Shown here: positions 11,529-22,364 of the stretch, piece by piece
Layout of the letters: each line of letters begins with the position of its first letter
Position numbering within the stretch: the first letter of the stretch is position 1
Origin: Neoceratodus forsteri
Lineage: Eukaryota; Chordata; Ceratodontiformes; Ceratodontidae
Length of the DNA stretch: 64,000 nucleotides
Direction of reading: 5' to 3'
NCBI GenBank assembly: GCA_016271365.2
Contig: CM057456.1
Coordinates: 663,179,501 to 663,243,500, forward strand
Notes under the pieces: model-generated
What the model was told of the DNA's origin: nothing
What the model saw: only the letters and a program-made list of their open reading frames with translations
The model's database searches: none
Translations under genes and position numbers: made by a program

Positions 11529-12431
11529 TTAGCTATGGTCTTTTGATACTGTATAATGGTCCCACCTAAATTCAGCATGGTTGGTGCAGATTTGTCTGGC
11601 TTGCTGGTGAGTGTTTTTATGTTTTGTCAGGATTTGTGGCTGTCCCCCCAAAGAGTAGTTTAGCTCTGATCTAAAGTGTTTCACCTTCACCTGATGGATA
11701 GCTTGGGTACATTGATTCTGGGCAATCTTATAGTTATGGAGGTCAGAAGGTGTTCCCAAACTTTTAAACTTGTGCCAGAAGTGGTCCCTAGCACATAACT
11801 GGTCGTTAAGGTGCGTGGTCATCCAAGATTTATGGGAACCTTTGACCTTCCTTTTGGTTAGAAGAGCAAAAATATCACAGGCAGAGTTAAAAATGTTGAT
11901 AAAGTTCTCCAGTGCTACATCAATATCCATGGTAGTGAAGACAGGGGACCACTTCTGCTGCATAAGGTGTTGTTTAAGGGGACCTAACTGCCCTTTCCTT
12001 AGGATATGGGACATTGTCACATTTGCCTGGAGTCTTTGGGACTTATTGGACCATGAGCAGAGGATGGGAGAGTGATCGCTTATAGAATCTGAGAGCACAA
12101 TTACACTTATGATTCATTCTGGGTGATTTGTTAGCACCCAGTCTAATAAGGTGCAGGACCTGGTACAGTAGTTTGTGCGAGTCAGTGAGGTCGGTAATTG
12201 GTGGATGTGGATTGCTGAGATGGCATCCTTGTAGGGAGCGGAGTCATGGGACAGCCAATTTATATTAAAGTCACCCAGCACTAATACTTCAGAATCAGTG
12301 CAGAGGTCAGTAAGGAAGTCATTAAGCACCCTGAAGCCCTCAGCTTGTTCTTTAGAAGGGATGTATACGGAGATGAGGGTTAATCCCTTGCCTTGAAATC
12401 CAAGAAGTAGTTTCACCGGTAGTATTTGCAC
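11529..12431 (-). pseudogene. L2N-A endonuclease (APE-type), broken in two frames
   Basis: The upstream piece (12431-12114) carries LTLISVYIP, the catalytic GDFNINWLS block and LLDWVLTNHPE. The downstream piece (12098-11529) opens with ISDHSPILCSWSN, the C-terminal SDHxP histidine block, and continues into the linker before RT. Both match copy B closely in order and wording. An indel near 12100-12115 separates them. Family role: nicks target DNA to prime reverse transcription. Confidence 0.8.
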
Positions 12432-12558
12432 ATTTTTCCTTGTTTTTAGGTGTGGCAGGACACTACCTTTTAGGTCTTTTTTTATATAGATGATACAGCC
12501 ACTGTCCCTTTTTTCCAGTCTATCAAGCCGGAAAGTGTTGTACCTGGAAAGTTGGATT

Positions 12559-13000
12559 TCAGGTCTCTACCACTGACAAGATATCAGGGTTTTGCTGTAC
12601 TACCCATGCTTGCAGCAAGTCCAATTTTGACAGGATGCTGCAAATATTGATAGAAGCTATAGAGATAGTGTCTGATTTCCTCATGTGTTTAGCATCCATG
12701 GTTTTAGGGCAGGGGTTAGGGGGAATGTTACCTGATAGCAGCAGCAGCAACCAGATTATCCTTGTGGCCTGCAACTTAAGGTGCTTTAGCGATTGCGTGT
12801 GTTGATGATGGGAAGAGGCTTGCTTTTCAGATAGACAGAATACGGGTATCCTGATGGTAGGGGGAGGGATGGGGTTGCAGCTGTCAGAGGGAGACAGGAT
12901 CAGTTTGCATGTGAGCTGCCAGCCTGTAAATATTGAGAGAGCTGGGGTAGATGTAGAGTTCAGGGATATCTCTAACAGGTGAGCATGTGTCCCTTTCCTT
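12559..13000 (-). pseudogene. L2N-A ORF start with degenerate 2A-like motif
   Basis: The minus strand encodes a leucine run followed by SGNIPPNPCP (about 12704-12736) and then SIASINICSILSKLD, the beginning of the endonuclease. Copy B has SGNVHPNPGP here. A single G-to-T change turns the NPGP into NPCP. The frame ends at SVVET with a stop. The part upstream of about 12800 is not recognisable. Confidence 0.65.
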
Positions 13001-14230
13001 GTAGCTGGTGATACTGTGTGGTGAGGTGGGCAGTAGAAGTGATACAAACAATGGGGCCTATGGTCTAATGGGCAGGAGGTATGCACCAATGGCACGTATC
13101 CTGCCTTCAGAGCTCCACACCTGTGAACAGGTGGCACAGGCGGCATTCACCACTGCCGGCCACCTGTCTGTGGCCCCACCCTCCCCGGCACACGAGTACA
13201 TGCAGGTCCATGTGGGGCGGCCATGGGCAGAGCTGTTCACCTTGGTTGGCATCGAATGGGAGGCACATCCCGGATCCCTCAGTAGATCCCTACATGGTAG
13301 GGGTGCATTGGCTGTGCTCAACCACAGATGTCCACATGACTGGCAGCTGTGAAGGTGAGAGGTGGGATGTATAGCCAGCTGTGCCATGCCCTCGCTCCAA
13401 CAGGAAGGTACGGGAGTAGGGGCAGTGCCACGAGGGTGTGTATGTGTGTGGGGGGATTTCAATATCCCACCACACCATCTGAAGTGCAGGGTGCCACAGA
13501 GGTGGTCGGGGGGTTTCTGCAGACCAGGGGCTGGTGCCCTCATAGGTGTGTGTGTGTGTGTGTGTGCATATGTTTGTGTGTGTGTGTGTATATGGTGGGG
13601 TTGGCATACATGGGGATGGTGGGGGGCACGGCTGGGTGCTGGGGTCAGTGGCCACGTGCTGCCAGTGGATGTGGAGGCAGTGGTCCCCTTGGCGTGGGAC
13701 AGATGCATGGGGGGGTATAGGGGACTTTGATAGGGTCTACCCTGGCATTCCAGCTGCCCTCCTATGTGCCCCAGTGTGCAGTTCTATGTGACTCTGTGCA
13801 TGCTGCATAGTGCTGGCATGCACCCTGCCTGCCCCCTGCACATTGTGGTCTGTGCAGGTGGGGTATAGGGTGCATGGGGGCTGTGTGCTCCCCCTTAATG
13901 TAGCCCACATGGGGGGCACAATGGGTGCGGAGTGTCTCCATGCCTTCCATACATGCACAGGTCCCACTGGGAGTGAAAACCAATGAACTATGGGATGCAT
14001 GGTTTATTTATGTTAAGCAGGGCTGCACTGCCTGAGAAATATCACAGAGATTAGGGATTGCCCTTGGGCAGGCTTGGGTGCTACATTGTAAAGTGACGTG
14101 CACCCATAAGAGATATAGTATTACCCCCACTTCTGCGCCAACCTATCAGGAGGTAGGGGTGAAGTACATCAGCAGGGGAATGTGGATTTAAAGAGTGTCG
14201 GGGTGGGGGTGGGTGAGCGGGAGAAAAAAA
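13001..14230. other. Unclassified leader of L2N-A or nested insert
   Basis: This stretch is G/T-rich on the plus strand and somewhat more CpG-bearing than its surroundings. It contains a GT microsatellite (13541-13590). No conserved protein block was recognised in any frame: the long frames on both strands overlap the microsatellite and the G-rich runs and have no family features. It lies between the L2N coding region and the 5' monomers, so it may be that element's 5' UTR, or an older insertion inside it. Confidence 0.4.
13541..13590 (+). repeat. (GT)n microsatellite
   Basis: GT dinucleotides are interrupted twice (GCATATGTTT and TATATGG). It creates artificial Val/Cys- or Thr/His-rich reading frames on both strands. 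Confidence 0.9.
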
Positions 14231-14233
14231 CAG

Positions 14234-14376
14234 GTCGGAGAAAGACTGCAAAAGGTAGAGAGCTGAGAGTCCAGGGCACGCGTAGCTTAGAGAGTCCTGA
14301 ACTGGTCAGAGAAAAACTGCAAAATATAGAAAGCTGAGAGTTCAGGGCAAGCAGAGCTTAGATAGTCCTGATTCAA
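14234..14376 (+). repeat. Tandem duplication of a ~70-bp unit
   Basis: Two copies, starting at about 14235 and 14306, share GGTCRGAGAAARACTGCAAA and the block ending TAGTCCTGA. They lie just before the 118-bp monomers and are unrelated to them in sequence. Confidence 0.7.
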
Positions 14377-14517
14377 TGCAGCAAATACTATTGGTGGAGT
14401 TCTTCTATGAGAGCCAAACAGAGTGAGCTGGTGGAACAGGCAGCCAATTGCGTGAATGCCGCAAGAAAGACGGCCGAGTTTGAACAGAGCCGGGGTCCAG
14501 ACAATGGAAAAAATGTA

Positions 14518-15236
14518 CCTTGAATTCACTCTGTGCTGGCAGATTCTAGCTGGTGATGGAAGGCAGGCAGCAGCGGCTTAAAGCAGGAGCCGAGCCACAA
14601 GTCACCTTGCAGTAGAGCATGCCTGATAAGGGGCCGATGACTTTGAATTCACTCTGGGCTGGCAGCATCTAGTTGTGGAAGAGAGGCGGGTTTAAAGTAG
14701 GAGCTGTGCTGCAAGTCACCTTGGAGGAGCGTGGGCCCGAACAGTGGCCGAGGACCTTGAATTCACTCCAGGCTGGCAGCTTCTAGTTGAGGATGAGAGG
14801 TGGGCAGTGGCAGCTTAAAGCAGGAGCCGAGTTGCAAGTCACCTTGCAAGAGAGGGCACCCGATCAGGGGCCGAGGACCTTGAATTCACTGTGGGCTGGC
14901 AGCTTCTTGTTGGGGATGAGAGGCCGGTGGCAGCGGCTTAAAGCAGGAGCAAAGCGACAAGTCACCCTGTAGGAAAATGCACCTGATCAGGGGCCAAGGA
15001 CCTTGAATTCATTGACAGCTTCTAGTTGGGGATGAGAAGCGGGTGGCGGTGGCTTAAAGCAGGAGCCGAGCCGCAAGTCGCCTTGTTGGAGAGCATGCCC
15101 AATCAGGGACCGAGGACCTTGCATTCACTCTTGGCTGGCAGCTTCTAGTTGTGGATGAGAGGCAGGTGGCTTAAAGCAGGAGCCAAGCTACAAGTCACCT
15201 TGCAGGAGAGTGTGCCCGATCAGGGGCCGAGGACCT
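14518..15236 (-). repeat. Six tandem ~118-bp monomers at the 5' end of L2N-A
   Basis: Units begin at CCTTGAATTC or close variants at 14518, 14640, 14755, 14878, 15001 and 15117, spacing 115-123 bp. Each carries GGCTGGCAGCTTCTAGTTG, a GGCTTAAAGCAGGAGC block, CAAGTCACCTTG and GGGGCCGAGGACC. The array reaches the CR1 junction with no intervening sequence and so forms the extreme 5' end of the minus-strand LINE. By analogy with the promoter monomers of some L1 families, these may be promoter units; that is inference. Confidence 0.75.
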
Positions 15237-15535
15237 AAGGTGGGAGATTTAACATTAACAGCAGAGTTGGCTGAACCACTGGCTGGACTATTGAACAGCA
15301 CTCTTAGGTCTTCAGAAATTCCAGGGGATTGGAGGATGGCATACATTATACTGCTTCATGGGGGGGGTAGGAAGCAACCAGGGAACTACAGGTCTCTCAG
15401 TCTGACCTCCATTGTGGAGAAGCTGATGGAATCACTGATCAGAGAAGACCTTGTAGACTATCTGGAGAGCAAATGACTCCAGGATAGTAAACAGCATGGT
15501 TTTGTGGCAGGAAGGTCATGTCAGACTAAACTGAT

Positions 15536-15632
15536 AGTTTTCTTCAACTGGGTGACAAAGAAAGTAGAGTTTTCCTTGACTGGGTGACAAAGAAAGTAGA
15601 GTTTTCCTTGACTGGGTGACAAAGAAAGTAGG
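15536..15632 (+). repeat. 32-bp triplication inside the CR1-A RT
   Basis: GGGTGACAAAGAAAGTA recurs at 15550, 15582 and 15614. The unit covers the FFNWVTKK part of RT. As 32 is not a multiple of three, each extra unit shifts the frame. Confidence 0.9.
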
Positions 15633-15783
15633 CAAGGCCCACGCTGTGGATCTGCTGTACACTGGCTTCAGCAAAGCTTTTGATTCAGTACTGCACACAT
15701 GGCTGCTCAAAACGATGGAAGACCTGGGTGCAGCTAAAACCATAAAACCATAGTGAACTGGGGTCAGTAGTGGGCTAGAAGGG

Positions 15784-16173
15784 ATGCAGAAGTGGGTGGT
15801 GGTCAATGGGGTTAAATCAGAGGAGAGGGAGGTTACGAGTGGGGTTCCACAGGGATCTGTCCTGGGTTCAGTCCTCTTTAACATGTTCATTAGTGACACT
15901 GGTGAGAGAATCCCGGGCAGGTTGTGTCTCTTTGCAGATGACACACAACTATGTGGGAGGGTGGATAGTGATGAGGGAATAAGGGATATGAAGAGGGTTA
16001 TACAAAAACCATGGGGGTGGTTAAAGGTCTGGCAATTAAAATCCAATGCCAAAAAGTGCAAGGTAATGCAGCTAAGTAAAATGAACCCCAAGACAGAGTA
16101 CTGGATGGGTGGAGTGAGACTTAGCACTCCAGAAGAGGAACAGGATCTAGGAGTTATCAGTAACTTATCTTAA
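15784..16173 (+). pseudogene. CR1-A RT catalytic core
   Basis: This 129-codon frame contains VPQGSVLGSVLFNMFISD, the FADDTQL catalytic box with both aspartates, a WGWLKVWQLKSNAKKCKVMQLSK block, and EEEQDLGVISN. It is a clean CR1 RT palm segment, but the neighbouring segments lie in other frames. Confidence 0.8.
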
Positions 16174-16894
16174 ACAAACAAGTGAGTGCAACAAGGCCAA
16201 TAGCAAAGCTAACAGGATGCTGGGATGTATCCGGAAGGGCACTGATAGCAGAATAAAAGAGGTAGTACACCACCTATACAGATCCCTGCTGAGGCCGTGC
16301 CTGGAGCACTGCATCCAGTTCTGGAGTCCTCACCTCAGAAAGGACAGGGATAGGTTGGAGACAGTGTAGTGCAGAGTAACAAAAATGATTCAGGGCCATC
16401 AGGGCAAATCCTATGAGGAGCATCTCAAGGCACTAAATATGTACTCACTGGAGACCAGAAGGGAGAGGGGAGATATGATAGAGACCTTCAAGTTCCTTAA
16501 AGGAATTAACAAGGTGAACTGCAGGGAATTATTTAGCATGAATACCAACTCATGGTGATGAGTGGAAATTAACAAGAGGGAGGTTTAGGAGGGATGTGAG
16601 GAAATGCTTCTTTTTGGAAAGAACTGTGGAACCTTGAAACAGTCTGTTGGCCGAGGTGGTAGGTGTGAAAACAGTCAGGGATTCAAGCAGGCCTGGGACA
16701 GGATGAATGGAATAGTGGTTGCCTGAGGTGACAGGACCAGGGAAGAGAATGGGGATAGGATGGGAGGTTAGTACTCTGGAGGAACAATAGGTTCCAGGGA
16801 AGGTTTCAAGGATTATAGGGAACATGGTCAAACTGGATGGATCTCTGGTCTTTTTCTGCCCTCATGGCCTATGTTTCTGTTTCTATGATTCAAG

Positions 16895-17565
16895 ATACTC
16901 CACTATCCTTTCCTTTAACAGGGTTTTCATTAATTTCCCCACCACTGATGTAAGACTCAGTGGCATATAGTTGCTAGCCTCCTCCCTGCTTCCACTCTTA
17001 TGGAGCAGAACTATGTCTGTTCTCCTCCAGTCCTCTGGAACCACTCCTGTTTCCAACTGAGTTGTTTTCATAAAGCTATCAATTGTGCAACAAGCACCTC
17101 CCTTAGGTATAGCCCATCCAGTCCCATTGCCGTGCCCATTTTCATATTAGCAAATCCCTTCAGGACGCTTTCCTCTGAAAGGGGGCTTGTATCCACCTCA
17201 CCCCAGTACTCTTGCTTCTTGTTGTTTGTCCATTCCCTTTTTTCTCCACTGTGAAAACTGAGCAGAAGTACCTGATCCTCTGTGCAATCTCCCTCTGCCA
17301 TCCTCCTTATCCTCACTATACCTCCCCTTGCCTTCCTCTTCTCACTTATGTACCTGAAGAAAGTCTTGTCCCCTTTCGCAACCCTTTTGGCCATCCTTTC
17401 CTCTTTTGCACCTTTACTCCCCTCACTGCCTTATCTGCTTCCCTCTATTTTACACGGTACACCTCTCTGTCCTCATCCCCCAGCATTTCTTTGTACTTCC
17501 TGTATGCCAGCCTTTTTTCCTTCTCCTTTGTGGTCATTTCCCAGAATACTGTAATGGTATTTTTT
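16895..17565 (-). mobile_element. CR1 fragment (linker and RT N-terminal)
   Basis: On the minus strand the segment encodes MAKRVAKGDKTFFRYISEKRKARGGI, SEESVLKGF and a VVPEDWRRTDIVLLHKSGSREEASNY block: the linker and first motifs of CR1 RT. It stops at about 16895, directly beside the 3' end of CR1-A, so the two CR1 copies are arranged in opposite directions. The frame is broken near 17070. Confidence 0.8.
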
Positions 17566-17689
17566 TTTTTCTTTCCTCCTGCTTTTGTTCACTTTTTTAT
17601 GCAGAGGCTGGATATCTTTACTACAGTACAGTGGAAGAACCAACCTTAGTCCTGCAGGTTCATCAGTAATTGATTAAAGTCTATGGAGT

Positions 17690-20445
17690 GGTCTGATGGA
17701 AGTATGGGATGTTTGTCAAGTGATAACTAGGGGAGAAAGTGATCACTTCCCAGTTTAATTAGAATGAGGTAGAACATTAAGCAATGGGGACTGGGAACCT
17801 TATATCAGTCCAACTCAAGGGTTACAGATTAGGAATGATATAAAAATAAAGTGGAACTGCCCTCATAAGGAAGCAACCAGTAGTCTTCTACTGAAATTGC
17901 TGACTCCACTTGCCTAAAGGACCTGGGTGATGAGTGATTTCACAATTTTAGAAAAAGACCTGTCCAAGTGCTATAATGGTTTAATATAATGTCTCTACAG
18001 GCCAGTTAGGAATAGAGATAATGCTAACTTTAGGATTACTTGATTTGATAAAGAATGTAGAAAATTAAAAGCCACTCTTACCAAACTTATAAGGAAACCC
18101 CCAAAAAATCAACAGATAAGAACAGATTTCAGATACTTAATAGAGGAAAGAATGTATATAAACTTTTTATAGAAAATGAAAAATGAGTTTTACAATAAGC
18201 AGTAGAACAAGATGTTAATGATTATAAAAAATAAGGATTTTCACTCTTCCTGGCTCGTGGTAGCCAAGGGAACAAATAACAGTAAGTTTGAAACTGATAC
18301 ATACATTTCTCAAGATATATGGATTAAAGATCATACAAACATCTTCTATGATGTGCATAGCAGGCACAGTCTCCCTTTTTCTGAGTGGGCAGCTAATAGC
18401 TTAAAATGTTTCCCCGATTCAGTGGAGTGAAGTTTACCTGGCCATTGTTGCACTTAAGAAGAAAAAAGCCCCATATCTAGATCTTATTCCCTCGAGGTGT
18501 TTTTACTAAAGCCTGAAGTTTGGAGTAATGTCCTTCTTTCATTTCTGATTTGTGTACTTATAATAATTCATTACCACAGTCATGGAAAGGAGCAGTAATA
18601 GTATCCATACATAAAAAGGGTGCTAGAAGGATCCAAAAATGTATAGACATATTTCTCTGCTTGATAAAACGGGGAACGTTTTCTCAAAAATTATTTTGGA
18701 AAGATTATTAATACAAATAGAAAAAATGGGTGGATTGTTGGAATTCAAGGCTGCTTTTAGAACTGGTTACAGCACTATTGACAATTGTTTTATAATGATT
18801 CATTCGACTGAGTAATATGTAAGGCTGAGAAAGTAAAAGTTATATGTAGCCTTCATAGATTTCAGCTCTGCTTTTGATACTGTGGCATGCAACTTGCTGT
18901 GGGAAACAATGTGGAAAGGGGGTATAGACCCAAATCTTATTAGCATCATTAGAGACTTATATACCAATACTTGGGCTCAACTTTGTTTGAGGACCAGGGG
19001 GCAACTCTTCTTGACCTTTCCTACTAATAGTGGGGCGAGGCAGGGCTGCAGCCTGGCCCCTACACTTTTCTGTATTTATGTAAATAATTCACTTGTAGAT
19101 CTGGAAAATTTAGCTTCTGATTTGCCAAAGATAGGTGCTCCCTTTTGCCCTGAATTAGCATACACAGATGACCTGGCCTTAATAGCTCCTACAAAACCTT
19201 GCTTAGAGAAACAACTGAATTTTGTTTAATAAATATGCAAAAACAATTCAGCTTAAAATAAATGAAACAAAAAAGTCAGGTTCTTGTATTTGGATCTAAG
19301 AATTCCAAATATGTCTGGAAAACTGGATCAAAAAGACTAAGCTCAGTTAAGATATATTGTTACGTGGGCCTAACTTTCACAGAAAATGGATTATGGGTAA
19401 GGCAGATGAAGGATACGCTTTTAAAACTTAGACCGTAGTGATACTAAAGAGATTTTACAGACAATATGGGGACAGTAGTGTGCACCCATGGTTGGAAGCA
19501 ATTGGAGCAAAATATATACCTCAGGCTCTTTTCTCAACTTGAAGTTTGGGATCCCAGGAATATTGGTTCAATGGAGGTCCCTCTTCAATCATATGTATAG
19601 ATCATTACTTGGAGTAGGAATTCAACTCCTGCTTACTATTTGAGAGCTGACTTGGGTATTATAACGGTAAATGCACTGGCTTCCACACGTAGAATAAACT
19701 ACTGCTTAAGAATGACCAGAATGCCTGAACATAGGCTCCTTCATAAATATCTGAAAGAAAAGCAGAGCTGGGTTGTCATAGGGTCTAGACAATCAGATTG
19801 GCTTAAGGGAATCTATAAAACTTTATGCAAAATGATTTGGAATTCTTGGAAAAATATGTAAAAAAGATGTAACCCTTAGCCAAAAATACAAGACTTACAT
19901 TAAAAATAAGATAGCAAAATTTCATTTCAATGAAGATCTAGAGAGAATCAGACATTCTAAATATTTCCCATTGCTTGCACAGAAAGATGTTAGGCACTGT
20001 TTGAGATATATTTGGACTTTCTGACTGAGCCACGCATACAAAGACTATTTACTCTTTATAGATTTGAATTATTCTACAGTAATATATTATAGGCCAGGTA
20101 TAATAATACTGATAACACTGATAATAAAAAGTCCAATTGTGATAATCCAAACTGTGAAAATTTGTTTCATATAATGTTTGAGTGTACTTGGGATAATAAG
20201 GCTGGACAAATATGGTTCAGTCCAATATGGAATCAAAATGTTTGCGAGTACTTGCTATAATAAGGCCAGATGAATATGGTTCACTCCTATATGGAATGGT
20301 ATACAAACTGCTAACAGACAAACTTGTGGCAGTCATGTTTACTGATGAAGATGATTATGTTATTACTAGAGAAGCTGGGTACATTTGCACTGTAAACAAA
20401 ATACAACTTAAACATTGCTAAGCTGAGATGTTTTAAATGGCATGA
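17690..20445 (+). mobile_element. LINE of a third lineage (I/Vingi-like), plus strand
   Basis: A degenerate element differs from CR1 and L2. It shows an endonuclease C-terminal block GRESDHFPV-like near 17725, a YRPISL-like remnant, DFSSAFDTV-like text near 18860, then GARQGCSLAPTLF and AYTDDLALI (RT). Near 20130-20190 a CDNPNCEN / FHIMFECTWD block resembles the CCHC motif after RT in I-group elements. It is AT-richer than the CR1 copies and stops are dense. The 5' boundary is unclear (17570-17690). It ends at the CR1-B tail. Lineage assignment is tentative: L1-group is the alternative. Confidence 0.6.
18882..19229 (+). pseudogene. RT core of the third LINE lineage
   Basis: This 115-codon frame reads GGIDPNLISIIRDLYTN, then GARQGCSLAPTLFCIYVNN, then AYTDDLALI. 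The RQGC motif and the YTDD box in place of YADD are the RT B and C motifs. The catalytic aspartate pair is intact but the frame closes soon after. Confidence 0.75.
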
Positions 20446-20454
20446 TATTAGAAA

Positions 20455-21389
20455 CATAGAAACATAGACTTTGCCTGCAGTTAAGGGCCACTTGGACCAC
20501 CCAGTCTGCCCAATTCCCTACCTATTGGATAAGCTGCAGATCCTTGTTAACCAACAGCCTGTTTCCTCCTACCCCCACAAGAATTTGCATTATGCCTGCC
20601 CCATGCATTCTTGAACTCCCCCACTGGTTTTGACCCCACAACCCTCTCAGGAAAGCTGTTCCATACATCCACTACCCTCTCTGTGAAAAAATATTTCCTT
20701 ACATTGTCCCTGAGACGTCCCCTCTCTATCTTCAAATTGTGCCCCCTTGTTCTTGCACATCTCTTTTTCTGAAAGATGCTACCCTCTTGGACTTTATTGG
20801 TTCCCTTGAGGTACTTAAATGTTTCTATCATGCCCCTACTCTCCCTTCTTTCCTTGAGGGTATACATATTAAGCTCCTTTAGTCTCTCCTCGTATGGCTT
20901 CTGGTGCAGACCCTGCACCATTTTAGTTGCCTTCCTCTGGACTGTCTTCATCCTGTCTATGTCCTTGTGAAGATGAGGTCTCCAGAACTGCATGCAGTTT
21001 TCCAGATGGGGTCTCACCAACTGTTTGTAAAGATGGATAACAACTTCCTGTTTCCTACTGGTGATGCCTCTCCCTATGCATACTAGTATCCCCCCAGGCC
21101 TCCTTACTGCCTTCTCAAATTGCTTGCCTACCTTTAAGTCATCTGATATGACTGCCCCCAGGTCCCTTTCCATTTTTGTTGTTGTTAGTACCTCCCCACA
21201 CATTGTGTACTCCTCCTCTGGGCTTTTGTTTCCCAGGTGCATTACTTTGCATGTCTTTGCATTGAATCTAAGCTGCCATACTTTTGACCATTCCTCCAAC
21301 CTTGCCAAGTCCTTTCTCATCCTTTCCACCCCCTCTTGTGTATCAACCATTTTGCAGATCTTTGTGTTGTCTGCAAAGAGTCATACTTT
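20455..21389 (-). mobile_element. CR1-B, downstream half (RT thumb to 3' end)
   Basis: The minus strand reads from the LFADNTK catalytic box (21385-21360) through the C-terminal region to a tail of ATAGAAACATAGAAAC repeats at about 20450-20466. At its 5' side it is cut by L2N-B, and the upstream half is at 25656-26752. The sequence across the junction and the 7-bp ATACTTT repeat show that the two were contiguous. Confidence 0.9.
20547..21350 (-). pseudogene. CR1-B RT C-terminal ORF
   Basis: A 267-codon open frame. In order it has VDTQEGVERMRKDL, a WQLRFNAKTCKVMHLG block, ERDLGAVISDDLKV, GITSRKQEV, the LVRPHLENCMQFWRPHL block, KATKMVQGLHQKPYEERL, then GMIETFKYLKG and FFTERVVDVWNSFPERVV. These are the CR1 thumb and the conserved C-terminal domain. 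It is the cleanest CR1 C-terminus in the window and ends with a natural stop. The true frame begins upstream, in the FADNTK box interrupted by L2N-B. Confidence 0.85.
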
Positions 21390-21839
21390 TATTTATTTAT
21401 TAATTAAATTCTCAGATTACAAATACCTTTGAGCAGAAACTGCTTGTTTACAAATGCTCTACATCAAAGGATGAGGGTCAACATACATACATACATACAG
21501 AGGTAGTAAAAGAATGCCCAATAAACAACCAAAATAACTAAAAGAAAAAATAAAGATACTCACTTATAACATACTTTGAGATAATGTTCATATAACGAGC
21601 AGCTTGCGTAGGCAGCTGGCTGCGGTAACAATAAGAGATAGAGGGCACCATAGGCAGTTAGTATTGCAGGTGTGCGACCGGGAGAGGAAGTTGGCAGACT
21701 AATAGGCCACTGTCCGATGGTGGTGGAAAATGTCTTGTACCAGTGGAGATGCGGAGCAGGAAAGGAGTCACAGTCCAGTGCCAGAGGAAATGAGACTGGG
21801 AAAGGGTGGACTGTGAGAGATGAGTGAGCTGGGAGGTGT

Positions 21840-22364
21840 TTAGAGAGATCTCTGTTCAGAGAAGCAGTCACATTGAGTGGTAGAGGTGAGGTAAAGTTTG
21901 AGATTCCTTTTGAAGGGTCCAAGTGTAGTAGAGGAAAGTGTTTCTTTATTGAGGGAATTGAACCATTGAGCAGCTCTATAGATAAAGGACCACTGACCCA
22001 TGGAGGTAAGACATCTAGGAACCTGAAAGGTTAGAGATAGGGCACCACGTGTTTGTTGAGTGCCACTGTAGGTAGTATGGAGTGAGCTAACACCAGGTGG
22101 CATGAAACCGAGGAGAATCTTTTTGGTAAGTAAGTAGGTCTGGTATTGTATTCTGCTAAGTAGGTGTAGCCAGCTTGCCTGTGCATAGAGGTCACAGGTG
22201 TGAGTTTGTTGGGCTGCACCCATTAGTAGTTTACAGGCTTTGTTGAGAGAAACTGAGATCCTGCGGAAGGCACTTGTTGAGGCACAGTCATAGATGGCAA
22301 GGCCATAGTCTATGATAGAGGTGACAGAGCTGTAGATGGCTAGTTTAAGGGCATCCACAGGCAT
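21840..22364 (-). pseudogene. L2N-B RT C-terminal region
   Basis: This 174-codon frame has SIIDYGLAIYDCAS, LNKACKLLMGAAQQTHTCDLYAQASWLHLLSRI, then a YRAAQWFNSLNKE block resembling the ALWNSLP motif and KRNLKLYL at the end. It is the post-RT domain of L2-like LINEs and matches IDYGIAIYSAAP in copy A. Confidence 0.75.

Larger units (their letters stand above)
9103..15228 (-). mobile_element. L2N LINE copy A with 5' tandem monomers, inserted in CR1-A
   Basis: Read on the minus strand: 5' tandem monomers (15236-14518), unclassified leader (14230-13000), ORF start with an NPCP motif (about 12740), endonuclease (12431-11529), RT (11384-10248), 3' UTR, then a TAAATAAATA tail at 9103-9135. The same domain order and protein blocks occur in copy B at 21390-25655. 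CR1-A sequence abuts both sides and resumes where it left off, so 9103-15228 behaves as one insertion. GAGGA at 9098-9102 and 15229-15233 is a possible 5-bp target duplication, ambiguous because the monomer itself ends GAGGACCT. Every domain is interrupted. Confidence 0.7.
15234..16890 (+). mobile_element. CR1-A part 3 (RT to 3' end)
   Basis: The copy resumes with ELAEPLAGLLN (15260s), then PGNYRSLSLTSIVEKLMESL, the GRSCQTK block (15510), the QGSVLGSVLFNMFISD motif, LFADDTQLC (15930-15950) and the thumb and C-terminal region. It ends near 16890 in TATGTTTCTGTTTCTATGATTC, the octamer-like 3' repeat typical of CR1. This end fixes the CR1-A orientation and shows that one LINE spans 16 kb of the window through insertions. 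It is frameshifted several times. Confidence 0.85.

Noticed and set aside
13008..13708. Long overlapping frames on both strands (up to 216 codons)
   Set aside because: They run through a GT microsatellite and G-rich runs, overlap each other on opposite strands, and show no conserved motif. I treat them as composition artefacts.
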